From contig JALOTF010000025.1 in the NCBI GenBank assembly GCA_025458025.1, positions 1 through 32,237 of the forward strand: a DNA stretch of 32,237 bases, in the 5' to 3' direction. The notes under the pieces are model-generated. The model ran no database searches, was not told the DNA's origin, and saw only the letters and a list, made by a program, of their open reading frames with translations. Each line of letters starts with the position of its first letter. Position 1 is the stretch's first letter. Of the stretch, positions 16,759-25,900 are shown one piece after another. Origin of the DNA: Beijerinckiaceae bacterium. GTDB taxonomy: Bacteria; Pseudomonadota; Alphaproteobacteria; Rhizobiales; Beijerinckiaceae. The translations under genes were made by a program, and so were the position numbers.

Positions 16759-17551
16759 CGGCATCCCCGGTTTCGGTGTTGTCGCCGTGGGTGGACCACA
16801 AGGTGCCCAAAGCTGCAAGCAGCACGATCTGCGCCGCATAGATTTCGAGGCTGTGCTGCCCGCAGAAGCGCAAGGCGCGCCGCAGGCCCGATGGCGGCTG
16901 GAAGATCGAATCCTCGCGCCGGAAATCGCGCAGCAGCATCGCGATGCCCGCAAGGCCCAGCACGAGCAAAGCTGTGTTCGGGACGCTGAATTTGTAATCC
17001 CGTTGTTCCACGATCGCATAGACCGCGAAGGCGACAAACCCGGCTAAATCGCGCAACGCAAGGGTGGAATTGTCCGCAATCGCCTTGCGATGCATCAGCC
17101 CAAGCACCGCGAAGAGCCAGCCTTCAGCCCCATATTCAAGCCATGGATTGATGAAGGGCATCACCAGCACGCAAGCGAGCAGCACAAGCATAAGCGGCAG
17201 GATGTGACGTTCGAGAAACCGCTCAAGATATGGCAAAGCGAGGCGAATGAGCGCGAAATTGAAGAGGATGTTGAGCTGCGTTGCCGCCAGCGTTCCATTC
17301 CACAGGTAATCCACCCCCGTGAGGAGCATGCCGAGCGCCAGCCAGCGCCACGGAATATCCCGCGTGCGGGCAAAGCCAATGAGGAAGAAGAAAATCGGCA
17401 CGCCGAGCCGGCCAATCACGCGCAGGATCGGCCAGTCATCCGCGAGGAAATGCCCGATATGATCCACGAGGATGAGCAGAAGCGCGAAGGCCTTCAGCGC
17501 ATCGGTCGTCGTCACCGGCGGGGCAGGAAGGCGGGGTTCGGCCGTGGTCAC
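16751..17551 (-). CDS. TraX-like polytopic membrane protein (acyltransferase-related)
   Basis: A hydrophobic protein of about 266 residues with roughly eight membrane segments. Its start, TTTDALKAFALLLILVDHIG, with a following RLGVPIFFFLIGFA, matches the TraX/acyltransferase-3-like pattern in which a membrane His/Asp pair follows TM1. TraX of the F plasmid acetylates pilin, but chromosomal homologues are common and uncharacterised. The start is unclear: GTG 17551 is my choice, TTG 17614 and GTG 17515 are alternatives, and none has a strong ribosome site. Its last codons overlap the CoA-transferase start (ATGACTAA), so it is the first gene of a three-gene operon. A surface-acylation role supplied by acyl-CoA chemistry is conceivable but unproven. 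No conjugation genes are nearby. Confidence 0.72.
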   Translation of the reverse strand: MTTAEPRLPAPPVTTTDALKAFALLLILVDHIGHFLADDWPILRVIGRLGVPIFFFLIGFARTRDIPWRWLALGMLLTGVDYLWNGTLAATQLNILFNFALIRLALPYLERFLERHILPLMLVLLACVLVMPFINPWLEYGAEGWLFAVLGLMHRKAIADNSTLALRDLAGFVAFAVYAIVEQRDYKFSVPNTALLVLGLAGIAMLLRDFRREDSIFQPPSGLRRALRFCGQHSLEIYAAQIVLLAALGTLWSTHGDNTETGDADD

Positions 17552-17638
17552 GCGCGCTTTTCCGAAAAAACTCGCTCGAAAGAGCCCAGCCGCCTGCCCC
17601 GTGTCAAATAACAAAGCGGAATGAACCCATCATCACGC

Positions 17639-17674
17639 GTTTGTCACGCAGGCCTCGTCGAGACGTGATCAAAC
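17639..17674. promoter_or_regulatory. Imperfect dyad in the divergent promoter region
   Basis: GTTTGTCACG (17639-17648) faces CGTGATCAAAC (17664-17674) across 15 bases; the arms match apart from one inserted base. It lies between the TraX-like operon and the divergent membrane-protein gene, where both promoters must be. It could be an operator for either side. Confidence 0.35.
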
Positions 17675-17756
17675 GTGGTTTCCCGGCACGGGCCAGCTTG
17701 GCGCATGTTCCGTCACGAGGGCGGGGCAAGGGGCTAACCGCCGAGGGGGCATTTCA

Positions 17757-18392
17757 ATGACGATGATGGAGCATTCCGCGCCGAGGCTCGCTATTCCTTC
17801 GACGCGCACGATCATCAATCTCGCGATCGGTGGCGCGGTGGGGCTGGCGATCTGGGAAATCTGGGCGCGCGTCTTCACGAAATGGGTTCTGGGCTATCCG
17901 CTGGAGCCGGCGGGGCTGATCGATGCCATCGCGCAGCACCAATTGGGGCTTTCCGTGCCCTATCTCCTGCGCGAGGCGCTGCATTATGCCGTCGGCATTC
18001 TGGGATATCCCATTGCCTACTGGATCATCTCGCGCTTCATCCCGCGCTGGAGCCTCACGCTTGATGCGATCGTGTTCGTCACCTTCACGGCAGGCGCAGT
18101 GGTCTATGCGATGCGCGGACAGGCGACCTTCGGCACGCTGATGTTCTGGATTATCGCGAGCGGCTTCATCGCCACGCGCTTCATCAATCCGAACGAGCGC
18201 CTGCGCGACAGCCTCGCCTGGGGCACCTTCACCTGGTTGAATGCCTTGGGCATCATGGCGCCGATTGGCGGGCTCTCGTTCTATCTGCTCGGCGAGGGCG
18301 GAGCCTTGTCCTTCATGAGCTTTGTCGGCCACGTGATTTATGGTGCAGTGGCCGCCTGGATTTTCGAGGCGCGGGAGAACAAGGCGGCGTGA
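17757..18392 (+). CDS. Unidentified inner-membrane protein
   Basis: A 211-residue protein that I do not recognise at family level. It shows about five to six hydrophobic segments: residues 18-38, 70-95 (VGILGYPIAYWIISRF), 103-118, 128-143, 158-178 and 185-200. A short amphipathic stretch EPAGLIDAIAQHQLG precedes the second segment. There is no signal peptide, cysteine motif or charged active-site cluster, so it is more likely a small permease-like or accessory protein than an enzyme. ATG 17757 follows GAGGGGG, about nine bases upstream. It is divergent from the TraX-like operon and convergent with the ALDH7 gene, so it is probably monocistronic. No function is proposed. Confidence 0.8.
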   Translation: MTMMEHSAPRLAIPSTRTIINLAIGGAVGLAIWEIWARVFTKWVLGYPLEPAGLIDAIAQHQLGLSVPYLLREALHYAVGILGYPIAYWIISRFIPRWSLTLDAIVFVTFTAGAVVYAMRGQATFGTLMFWIIASGFIATRFINPNERLRDSLAWGTFTWLNALGIMAPIGGLSFYLLGEGGALSFMSFVGHVIYGAVAAWIFEARENKAA

Positions 18393-18399
18393 CGCCGCC
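18383..18399. terminator. GC-rich hairpin between convergent genes (possible bidirectional terminator)
   Basis: GGCGGCGT (18383-18390) and ACGCCGCC (18392-18399) are fully complementary around a single central G. The stop codon of the membrane-protein gene (18390-18392) lies at the hairpin apex. The ALDH7 gene ends 6 bases further on. There is no T-run on either side, so it may act as a strong pause or mRNA 3'-end stabiliser rather than an autonomous terminator. Confidence 0.4.
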
Positions 18400-18404
18400 T
18401 CGCC

Positions 18405-19979
18405 TTACTCCGAGATGTCGAAGCTCACGCCCTGCGCAAGAGGCAGGGCGTTGCCGTAATTGATGGTGTTGGTCGCCCGCCGCATATAGGCGCGCCAGCT
18501 GTCTGAGCCCGCCTCGCGACCGCCGCCAGTTTCCTTCTCGCCGCCAAAAGCGCCGCCAATCTCGGCACCCGAGGGGCCGATATTCACGTTCGCGATGCCG
18601 CAATCCGAGCCCGTGGACGAAACAAACAGCTCCGCCTCGCGCATGTCACGCGTGAAACAGGAGGAGGAGAGCCCCGCGCCCACCGCATTGTTGAGCGCGA
18701 TGGCTTCCGCGAAATCATCATATGGCATCACATAGAGGATCGGCGCGAAGGTCTCGCGCATCACAGGGCCTTCCTGTGCCTTCATCTCCACAAGAGCGGG
18801 CCGGGCATAGAAAGCCTTGGCGGGCATCCCGCTGGCCAAGCCGCCGCCTGTGATTTCCGCACCCAGCGCACGCGCATCCACGAGGGCCGCTTCCATCGCG
18901 CGATAGGCCGCCTCATCGATGAGCGGGCCGATCAGCGTACCGGCTGCGCGCGGATCGCCGATGCTCGCGGAACCCCAGACCTTCTTCAGGCGCGGCACGA
19001 GCGTGTCATAGACCGAGCGATGCACAAACAACCGCCGCAGGGTGGTGCAGCGCTGGCCGGCCGTGCCCATGGCGGCGAAGGCCACGCCGCGCAGCACGAG
19101 ATCGAGATCCGCCGTCGGCGTGATGATCGCGGCATTATTGCCGCCGAGTTCCAGCAAAGCCCGGCCAAAGCGCTCGGCAACCTTGGGGCCGACCTTCTTC
19201 CCCATGGCCGTGGAGCCCGTCGCCGAGATGAGCGGCACACGATGATCCGCGACCAGAATCTCGCCGATCCGCCCGTCGCCAATCAGCAATTCGGAGAGGC
19301 CATCGGGAATTTCGCCGTTGCCGGCTTCCTCGTAGGCCGCCGCCGCACGCATCAGGATCGCCTGCACGGCAAGTGCTGTCAGCGGGGTCTTCTCCGAGGG
19401 CTTCCAGATGACGCTGTCACCGCAGACAAAGGCGAGCGCCGCATTCCAGCTCCAGACAGCGACGGGGAAGTTGAAGGCGGAGATCACGCCCACCGGCCCG
19501 AGCGGGTGCCATGTCTCCATCATCCTGTGGTTGGGGCGTTCGGTGGCGATGGTCAGGCCATGGAGCTGGCGGGAGAGACCGACCGCGAAATCGCAGATAT
19601 CGATCATTTCCTGCACTTCGCCCAAGCCCTCGGAGGTGATCTTGCCTGCCTCGAGCGTCACGAGGCGGCCCAGTTCGGCCTTGGCCATGCGCAATTCCTG
19701 CCCGAGCAGGCGCACGAATTCGCCGCGCTTCGGCGCGGGCACCTGCCGCCAGGCGTGAAAGGCCTTCACGGAGCGCGCGATGGCCGCATGCGCTTCATCG
19801 GGCGTGGTGTCTCGCAACTGGGCGATCTCTTCCCCCGTGATGGGCGAACGCACAATGCGGCTGCCCCCCGTGATGGCATCGCGCGGGACGCCGAAGCCTT
19901 CGAGAAGGGTGATGGCTTCCTCTTGCGGCGTCGAGAGAATCGACGCGAAAGTCTTTCCGAGCAGGTTCATCGGCTTCAT
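18405..19979 (-). CDS. amaB: ALDH7-type aldehyde dehydrogenase (piperidine-6-carboxylate dehydrogenase-like)
   Basis: A 524-residue NAD-dependent aldehyde dehydrogenase. Nucleophile C311 lies in MGTAGQRCTTLRRLFVH, the general base is E277 in LELGGNN, and K193 (WKPSEKTPL) and N170 (ISAFNFPV) complete the site. The GNNAAIITPTADLDLVLRG block and the C-terminal IANVNIGPSGAEIGGAFGGE are typical of the ALDH7/antiquitin branch, which oxidises alpha-aminoadipic semialdehyde (piperidine-6-carboxylate) to aminoadipate in lysine and pipecolate breakdown. ATG 19979 is my choice; ATG 19970 is an alternative, and neither ribosome site is strong. It is divergent from a FAD amine-oxidase-like gene, echoing the amaA/amaB pair of Pseudomonas. 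The family is sure; the exact substrate is inferred. Confidence 0.9.
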   Translation of the reverse strand: MKPMNLLGKTFASILSTPQEEAITLLEGFGVPRDAITGGSRIVRSPITGEEIAQLRDTTPDEAHAAIARSVKAFHAWRQVPAPKRGEFVRLLGQELRMAKAELGRLVTLEAGKITSEGLGEVQEMIDICDFAVGLSRQLHGLTIATERPNHRMMETWHPLGPVGVISAFNFPVAVWSWNAALAFVCGDSVIWKPSEKTPLTALAVQAILMRAAAAYEEAGNGEIPDGLSELLIGDGRIGEILVADHRVPLISATGSTAMGKKVGPKVAERFGRALLELGGNNAAIITPTADLDLVLRGVAFAAMGTAGQRCTTLRRLFVHRSVYDTLVPRLKKVWGSASIGDPRAAGTLIGPLIDEAAYRAMEAALVDARALGAEITGGGLASGMPAKAFYARPALVEMKAQEGPVMRETFAPILYVMPYDDFAEAIALNNAVGAGLSSSCFTRDMREAELFVSSTGSDCGIANVNIGPSGAEIGGAFGGEKETGGGREAGSDSWRAYMRRATNTINYGNALPLAQGVSFDISE

Positions 19980-20028
19980 TCCGTGGATGCGCGCACCGAT
20001 CCTCGGGCGCAAAGCAGGGTTGACCGGT

Positions 20029-20043
20029 AAGCTAGCGAAGCTT
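20029..20043. promoter_or_regulatory. AAGCT-N5-AGCTT dyad between the ALDH7 and FAD oxidase genes
   Basis: AAGCT (20029-20033) and AGCTT (20039-20043) form a perfect dyad around AGCGA, in the 95-base divergent region. A short palindrome GCTAGC overlaps it. It is well placed to act on both promoters, 31 bases before the FAD oxidase start and 49 before the ALDH7 start. The regulator is unknown. Confidence 0.35.
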
Positions 20044-20074
20044 TGTGGCGGTTGCGAGGGTAGCGGGCAGGGGA

Positions 20075-21259
20075 ATGGCAGAGAATTTCGACGTGGTTAT
20101 CGCGGGAGGTGCGGTGATCGGCTCCTCCATCGCCTGGCACCTGGCCGCGCATCCCGGATTTTCCGGCCGCATCCTCGTGGTCGAGCCGGATATGACCTAC
20201 CAGCGTTCGGCCTCGGCTTTGTCGGCAGGGTCCATCCGCCAGCAATTCAGCCAACCCGTGAACATCGCGATTTCGCTCTACGGAATCGGGTTTTTGCGTT
20301 CGATCGGCGAGATTCTGGCGGTTGAGGGGGATCGCCCCATCGTAGGCCTTCACGAGGGCGGCTACCTTTATCTCGGCGAGGAGAGCCATCGCGAAGGCTT
20401 TGCGGCCAACAACGCGATCCAGCGCCAGATGGGCGCGGAGATCGACCTGCTGGATGCGCCGGGCCTGAAGGAGGCCTTCCCTTGGCTTGAAACATCCGAT
20501 CTCGCGATCGGTTCCTTTGGCGTTTCCGGCGAGGGCTGGTTCGACGGCTACGGCCTGATGCAGGCCTTCCGCGCGAAAGCACGCTCGCTCGAGGTCGCAT
20601 ATCGCCAGGGTCGCGTGACAGGCGTGGAGCGCGCGGATGGTCGCGTGACAGGCGTGACTCTGGAGGATGGCACGCGCATCGGCTGCGGTGCGCTGGTGAA
20701 TGCCGCTGGTGCCTCCGGCGCGCGGGTGCTCTCGGCCGCGATGGGCTTTGCCGTGCCGGTCTACGCGAAAAAGCGCAGCGTTTTCAGCTTCTCCTGCAAG
20801 GAGGCGCTTCCGCGCCACCCGCTGATCATCGACAAGACCGGCGTCTGGTGGCGGCCCGAGGGCGAGGGCTACATCACGGGCTATTCGCCGGATGATCTCG
20901 ATGAAACCGATCACGGAAGCGATTTCGAGGTCGATTGGGCGCTCTTCGAGGAGGTGATCTGGCCGGCGCTGGCGACGCGCATCCCCGCTTTCGAGGCCAT
21001 CCGGCCCGGACGCGCCTGGGCCGGGCATTACGACATGAACCTGCTTGATCACAATGCGCTGGTGGGGCGCGTGCCGGGCCTCGCGAATGGCTTCATCGCC
21101 TGCGGCTTTTCCGGCCATGGCCTGCAGCAATCGCCCGCCGTGGGGCGTGGTTTGGCAGAACTCATCACGGAGGGGCGTTATATCAGCCTCGACCTTGCGG
21201 ATTTGTCGCCGGAGCGGGTGCTGAGCAACACGCCGCTGCTCGAACGCAACGTGATCTAG
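20075..21259 (+). CDS. FAD-dependent oxidoreductase, DAO family
   Basis: A 394-residue flavoprotein of the D-amino acid oxidase/sarcosine oxidase superfamily. The dinucleotide motif is [18 protein letters not shown] at the N-terminus, and the substrate domain runs about 85-280. The C-terminal FAD-contact segment is [27 protein letters not shown]. The [16 protein letters not shown] segment resembles the FOXRED1/sarcosine-dehydrogenase branch. ATG 20075 follows GCAGGGGA; the frame is open to 20045, but those codons lack a ribosome site. Beside the ALDH7 gene it could oxidise pipecolate or another secondary or amino acid to the imine. An exact 18-base direct repeat (20609-20626, 20639-20656) encodes two GRVTGV copies. 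It ends in CTAG, shared with glpK. Confidence 0.9.
   Translation: MAENFDVVIAGGAVIGSSIAWHLAAHPGFSGRILVVEPDMTYQRSASALSAGSIRQQFSQPVNIAISLYGIGFLRSIGEILAVEGDRPIVGLHEGGYLYLGEESHREGFAANNAIQRQMGAEIDLLDAPGLKEAFPWLETSDLAIGSFGVSGEGWFDGYGLMQAFRAKARSLEVAYRQGRVTGVERADGRVTGVTLEDGTRIGCGALVNAAGASGARVLSAAMGFAVPVYAKKRSVFSFSCKEALPRHPLIIDKTGVWWRPEGEGYITGYSPDDLDETDHGSDFEVDWALFEEVIWPALATRIPAFEAIRPGRAWAGHYDMNLLDHNALVGRVPGLANGFIACGFSGHGLQQSPAVGRGLAELITEGRYISLDLADLSPERVLSNTPLLERNVI
20609..20656 (+). repeat. 18-base exact direct repeat inside the FAD oxidoreductase gene
   Basis: GGTCGCGTGACAGGCGTG occurs at 20609-20626 and at 20639-20656, a period of 30 bases that keeps the frame. Both copies encode GRVTGV. The protein family often has a G-x-V-T-G-V repeat at this beta-hairpin, so the protein repeat is expected; the identity at DNA level is not. 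Confidence 0.8.
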
Positions 21260-22749
21260 GCCGTCAGAGTCCGCCGCACGGCATCCTTCCATAGGGCGAT
21301 GCGCTTCTGGCGCGTCTCCTGCGGCATGGCGGGCGTGAAGCGGCGTTCCAACGCCCAGCTTTTCGCGAATTCCGCCGGCTCCGGATAGATTCCGCTTGCG
21401 AGCCCCGCGAGATAGGCGGCACCCAAGGCCGTGGTTTCCAGCACCTTCGGGCGATCGACCGCTGCCCCGAGCAGATCCGCGAGGCGCTGCATGGTCCAGT
21501 CGCTGGCAGTCATGCCGCCATCGACACGCAGGACCGTCTCCGCCCCCCGGCCCGCCCAATCCGCATGCATGGCTTCCAGCAGATCGTTGGTCTGGAAAGC
21601 CACACTTTCCAGCGCCGCGCGCGCGAATTCCGCCGGGCCGGAATTGCGCGTGAGGCCGTAGATCGCGCCGCGCGCCTCCGCATCCCAATAGGGCGCGCCG
21701 AGGCCCACGAAAGCAGGCACGAGGATCACATCCTGCGTGTCATCCGCCTCAGCCGCGAGGCGGCCGGTTTCGCCCGCGCTCCGGATGATTTTCAGGCCAT
21801 CGCGCAGCCATTGCACCGCTGCACCGGCAATGAAGATCGAGCCTTCGAGCGCATAATGGCGCTTGCCGCCGAGCTGGTAGGCAACCGTCGTCAGCAGGCG
21901 ATTGCGTGAGGGAACCGGCTCCGTGCCGGTGTTCAGAAGCGCGAAGCAGCCCGTGCCATAGGTCGATTTCATCATACCCGGCGAGAAGCAGGCCTGCCCC
22001 ACGAGGGCTGCCTGCTGATCGCCCGCGACGCCCCGGATGGGCACGGCCCGCCCGAGGATCGCGGGGTCGGTTTCGCCGAAATCGCCGGCGCAATCACGGA
22101 TCTCCGGCAGGAGGCTTTCGGGGATGTTGAAGAGCTTCAGCATCTCCGCGTCCCACTGGCCGGTGCGGAGGTCCATCAGCAGCGTTCTCGATGCGTTTGT
22201 TGCATCGGTGGCGTGAACCTTGCCGCCTGTGAGTCGCCAGATAAGAAAGCAGTCGATTGTGCCGCAAGCGAGCTTGCCGGCCTCTGCCAGCGCGCGCACA
22301 CCCGGCACGTTCTCGAGCATCCACGCGATTTTCGTGGCGGAGAAATAGGGGTCGAGCCGGAGGCCGGTGCGATTGGAGACCAGCGGCTCAAGGCCCTTGG
22401 CCCGCAGATCGGCGCATATCTCCGCCGTGCGGCGATCCTGCCAGACCAGCGCGTTATGAAACGGCTTCCCGGTTTCCCGGTCCCAAATCACGATAGTTTC
22501 ACGCTGATTCGTGATGCCGATAGCCGCGGGATGGGCCCCGCCCTTCGCGATGGCCTCGCGCATGGTGGCGAGAACGGATTGCCAGATTTCCTCGGCATCA
22601 TGCTCCACATGGCCCGAGGCGGGGAAGATCTGGCGGAATTCCTGCTGGCCCGTGGCCACGGGTTTCAGCTGGGAATCGAAGAGAATCGCCCGGCTTGAAG
22701 TCGTGCCCTGGTCGATCGCAAGCACATGCCCTTTCGGCTGGCCGGTCAT
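21256..22749 (-). CDS. glpK: Glycerol kinase
   Basis: A 497-residue FGGY kinase that phosphorylates glycerol to glycerol-3-phosphate in the cytoplasm. The phosphate-1 loop [15 protein letters not shown] is at the N-terminus. [30 protein letters not shown] is the classical glycerol-binding block (its residues contact glycerol). [35 protein letters not shown] and [14 protein letters not shown] complete the signature. ATG 22749 has GGGGGAAG just upstream; ATG 22770 is open but less likely. No glpF, glpD or glpR lies beside it, so it is a stand-alone unit divergent from pyruvate carboxylase. Its TAG stop shares the CTAG tetranucleotide with the convergent FAD oxidase gene. Confidence 0.96.
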   Translation of the reverse strand: MTGQPKGHVLAIDQGTTSSRAILFDSQLKPVATGQQEFRQIFPASGHVEHDAEEIWQSVLATMREAIAKGGAHPAAIGITNQRETIVIWDRETGKPFHNALVWQDRRTAEICADLRAKGLEPLVSNRTGLRLDPYFSATKIAWMLENVPGVRALAEAGKLACGTIDCFLIWRLTGGKVHATDATNASRTLLMDLRTGQWDAEMLKLFNIPESLLPEIRDCAGDFGETDPAILGRAVPIRGVAGDQQAALVGQACFSPGMMKSTYGTGCFALLNTGTEPVPSRNRLLTTVAYQLGGKRHYALEGSIFIAGAAVQWLRDGLKIIRSAGETGRLAAEADDTQDVILVPAFVGLGAPYWDAEARGAIYGLTRNSGPAEFARAALESVAFQTNDLLEAMHADWAGRGAETVLRVDGGMTASDWTMQRLADLLGAAVDRPKVLETTALGAAYLAGLASGIYPEPAEFAKSWALERRFTPAMPQETRQKRIALWKDAVRRTLTA

Positions 22750-22935
22750 GGTCTTCCCCCGTCGGTCCATCTGTTTTGGATAGAGAAGCCGCTTGCCGCG
22801 GAGAGATCAAGCGAGGTCTGAAAATCAAGTCATGCCGCTTGTTTTCGCATGGGGGTGCTGCGCAAAAGACATGGCAAGGTGGATCGACTCTTCGCTTCGC
22901 TTCCCGGATGACCGAGGGGTGGGGCCTGCGGTTTT

Positions 22936-22952
22936 GCTGGCAAAAGGCCAGC
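22936..22952 (+). promoter_or_regulatory. Small hairpin in the glpK-pyc intergenic region
   Basis: GCTGGC (22936-22941) pairs with GCCAGC (22947-22952) around AAAAG. The hairpin is bracketed by two copies of GCCTGCGG (22924-22931 and 22951-22958). It lies 44 bases before the pyc start and is probably in its leader or promoter. There is no T-run. Confidence 0.35.
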
Positions 22953-22966
22953 CTGCGGGGGGAGTA

Positions 22967-22978
22967 GTTTTCGAAAAC
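22967..22978. promoter_or_regulatory. 12-bp perfect palindrome upstream of pyc
   Basis: GTTTTCGAAAAC is a perfect palindrome, AT-rich in a GC-rich setting, centred 24 bases before the pyruvate carboxylase ATG. Position and symmetry suggest a repressor site close to or over the transcription start. The factor is unknown. Confidence 0.45.
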
Positions 22979-22995
22979 GTTGCGGGGTTCAACCG

Positions 22996-25900
22996 ATGCC
23001 CATTCGTCGCCTTCTGGTCGCCAATCGCAGCGAGATCGCCATCCGGGTTTTCCGGGCCGCGACGGAACTCGGCATCCGCACCATCGCGATCTACGCGGAG
23101 GAGGACAAGCTCTCCCTCCACCGCTTCAAGGCGGATGAAGCCTATCTCATCGGGCGAGGGCCGCATCTTCCGAAGCCGCTCGGGCCGCTGGAGGCCTATC
23201 TCTCTATTTCGGAGGTGATCCGCGTCGCGAAGGAAGCGGGCGCGGATGCCATCCATCCCGGCTATGGATTCCTCTCGGAGAGCCCGGAATTCGCCGAGGC
23301 CTGCGCCGAAGCGGGCATCACCTTCATCGGCCCCTCGCCGGAAACCCTGCGCGCGTTGGGCAACAAGGTCGATGCGCGCAATCTCGCAGCCTCCGTGAGT
23401 GTCCCGGTCATGCCGGCGACGCCGCCGCTGCCGGATGACGCCGACGAGGTGAAGCGCCTCGCAGCCGAGATCGGCTACCCCGTGATGCTCAAGGCGAGCT
23501 GGGGTGGCGGTGGGCGCGGCATGCGCGCCATCGAGAACGAAGAGCAGCTCCTCGATGCCGTGTTCACCGCGAAGCGCGAGGCCCGCGCTGCCTTCGGCAA
23601 GGACGAGGTCTATCTCGAAAAGCTGGTGCGGCGCGCGCGCCACGTCGAAGTGCAAATCCTCGGGGATCGCCACGGCACGATCGTGCATCTCTTCGAGCGC
23701 GATTGCTCCATCCAGCGGCGCAACCAGAAGGTCATCGAGCGGGCACCCGCGCCCTATCTCACGCCCGAACAGCGCGAGGCCTTCTGCCAGGCGGCTTTGC
23801 GCATCGGCCATGCCACGAATTATGTCGGTGCCGGAACGGTCGAGTTCCTGATGGATGCCGATACCGGCAAGTTCTACTTCATCGAGGTCAATCCGCGCAT
23901 TCAGGTCGAGCATACGGTGACGGAAGTCGTGACCGGCCTCGATCTCGTGAAAGCGCAAATCCGCATCCTCGATGGCGCGGCCATCGGCAAGCGCGAGGCG
24001 GATGGCACCTTGCGTTCCGGCATTCCATCGCAGCCCGAAATCACGCTGAACGGTCACGCACTGCAGTGCCGCATCACCACCGAAAACCCGGAGAACAATT
24101 TCATTCCGGATTACGGGCGCATCACGGCCTATCGTGGTGCGATGGGCTTCGGCATCCGCGTCGATGGCGGAACGGCCTATTCCGGCGCGGTGGTGACACG
24201 CTTCTATGATCCCATGCTCGAGAAGGTGATCGCCTGGGCTTCAACCCCCGGCGAGGCCATCGCTCGCATGGACCGCGCCTTGCGCGAATATCGCATTCGC
24301 GGCGTGGCAACGAACCTTACCTTCCTCGAGGCGGTGCTTTCGCATCCCAAATTCCACTCCAACGAATACACCACGCGCTTCATCGACGAGACGCCGGAGC
24401 TTTTCCAACAGCCACGCCGGAAAGACCGAGCGACAAAGCTCCTGACCTACATCGCGGATGTCACCGTCAACGGCCATCCGGAAACGCGCGAGCGGCCGAA
24501 GCCGCCGGCCCATGCCCGCGAGCCCGTGCCGCCGCTCTTCACGGCGGAGCCGGTTCTGGGCACGCGCCAGAAGCTCGATCAGCTCGGCCCCGAGGGTTTC
24601 GCGGAATGGATGCGCGGCGAGCGGCGCGTGCTCCTGACCGACACGACCATGCGTGATGCGCACCAGAGCCTGCTCGCCACGCGCATGCGCACGCATGATC
24701 TTGCGGCGATTGCACCGGCCTATGCCCACGGCCTGCCGCAGCTTTTCAGCCTTGAATGCTGGGGTGGCGCGACCTTCGACGTCTCCATGCGCTTCCTGCA
24801 AGAAGACCCCTGGGAGCGCCTGCGGCTCATCCGCGAGCGCGTTCCGAACATCCTGCTGCAGATGCTGCTGCGCGGCGCCAATGGCGTGGGCTACACGAAC
24901 TATCCCGATAACGTAGTGCGCGATTTCATCGATCGCGCCGCCGAGAACGGGGTCGATCTCTTCCGCATCTTCGATTGCCTGAACTGGGTCGACAACATGC
25001 GCGTGGCGATCGATCAGGTTCGCCGCGCGGGCAAGCTCGCCGAGGGCGCAATCTGCTATACCGGCGACATTCTCGACCCGACCCGCGCGAAATATCCGCT
25101 GAAATATTATGTCGATCTCGCCCGTCAGCTGGAAAAGGCGGGGTGCCACATCCTCGGCATCAAGGATATGGCGGGCCTGCTGAAGCCCGCCGCCGCGCGC
25201 CTGCTCGTGAAGACGCTGAAGGAAGAAATCGGCCTGCCGATCCATTTCCACACGCATGATACCTCGGGCATCGGCGCGGCCTCGATCCTCGCGGCGGTGG
25301 AAGCGGGTGTGGATGCCGTGGACTGCGCGATGGACGCGATGAGCGGCACGACCTCGCAGGTCTGCCTTGGCTCGATCGTGGAAGCCCTCGCGATGACCAC
25401 GCGCGGCACGGGGCTCGACCCCGAGGCGATCCGCCAGATCTCCTTCTACTGGGAGGCCGTGCGCACCCAGTATGCCGCTTTCGAGAGCGACCTGAAATGC
25501 GGCGCCTCGGAAGTCTATCTGCATGAAATGCCGGGGGGGCAGTTTACGAACCTCAAGGAGCAGGCGCGCAGCCTCGGCCTCGAAACGCGCTGGCACGAGG
25601 TCGCCAAGGCCTATCGCGCCGCGAACGACCTTTTCGGCGACATCGTGAAGGTCACGCCCTCCTCGAAGGTCGTGGGCGATCTCGCGCTGATGATGGTGAG
25701 CCAGGGGCTCTCGGCGCAGGATATTCTCGATCCCCAGCGCGAGGTGGCCTTCCCGGCTTCCGCCATCGAGATGCTGCGCGGCGATCTGGGGCAGCCGCCC
25801 GGCGGTTGGCCGGCAGCCCTGCAGAAGAAGGCGCTGAAGGGTGAGAAACCCATTACCGTGCGCCCCGGCTCGCTGATCGAGCCCGTCGATCTCGATCAGG

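Noticed and set aside
16759-17037. N-terminal extension of the CoA-transferase frame
   Set aside because: The extra residues are Cys/Ser/Arg-rich with no family match and overlap the TraX-like gene in another frame; MTKPLEGLKVLEL is the normal family start.
16751-17551. Evidence of a conjugative element from the TraX-like gene
   Set aside because: No other tra, relaxase, integrase or att-like repeat is present, and base composition matches the neighbours.
22771-22995. Small gene or RNA in the glpK-pyc gap
   Set aside because: Open frames here are short, lack ribosome sites and read as shadows; only the hairpin and palindrome stand out.
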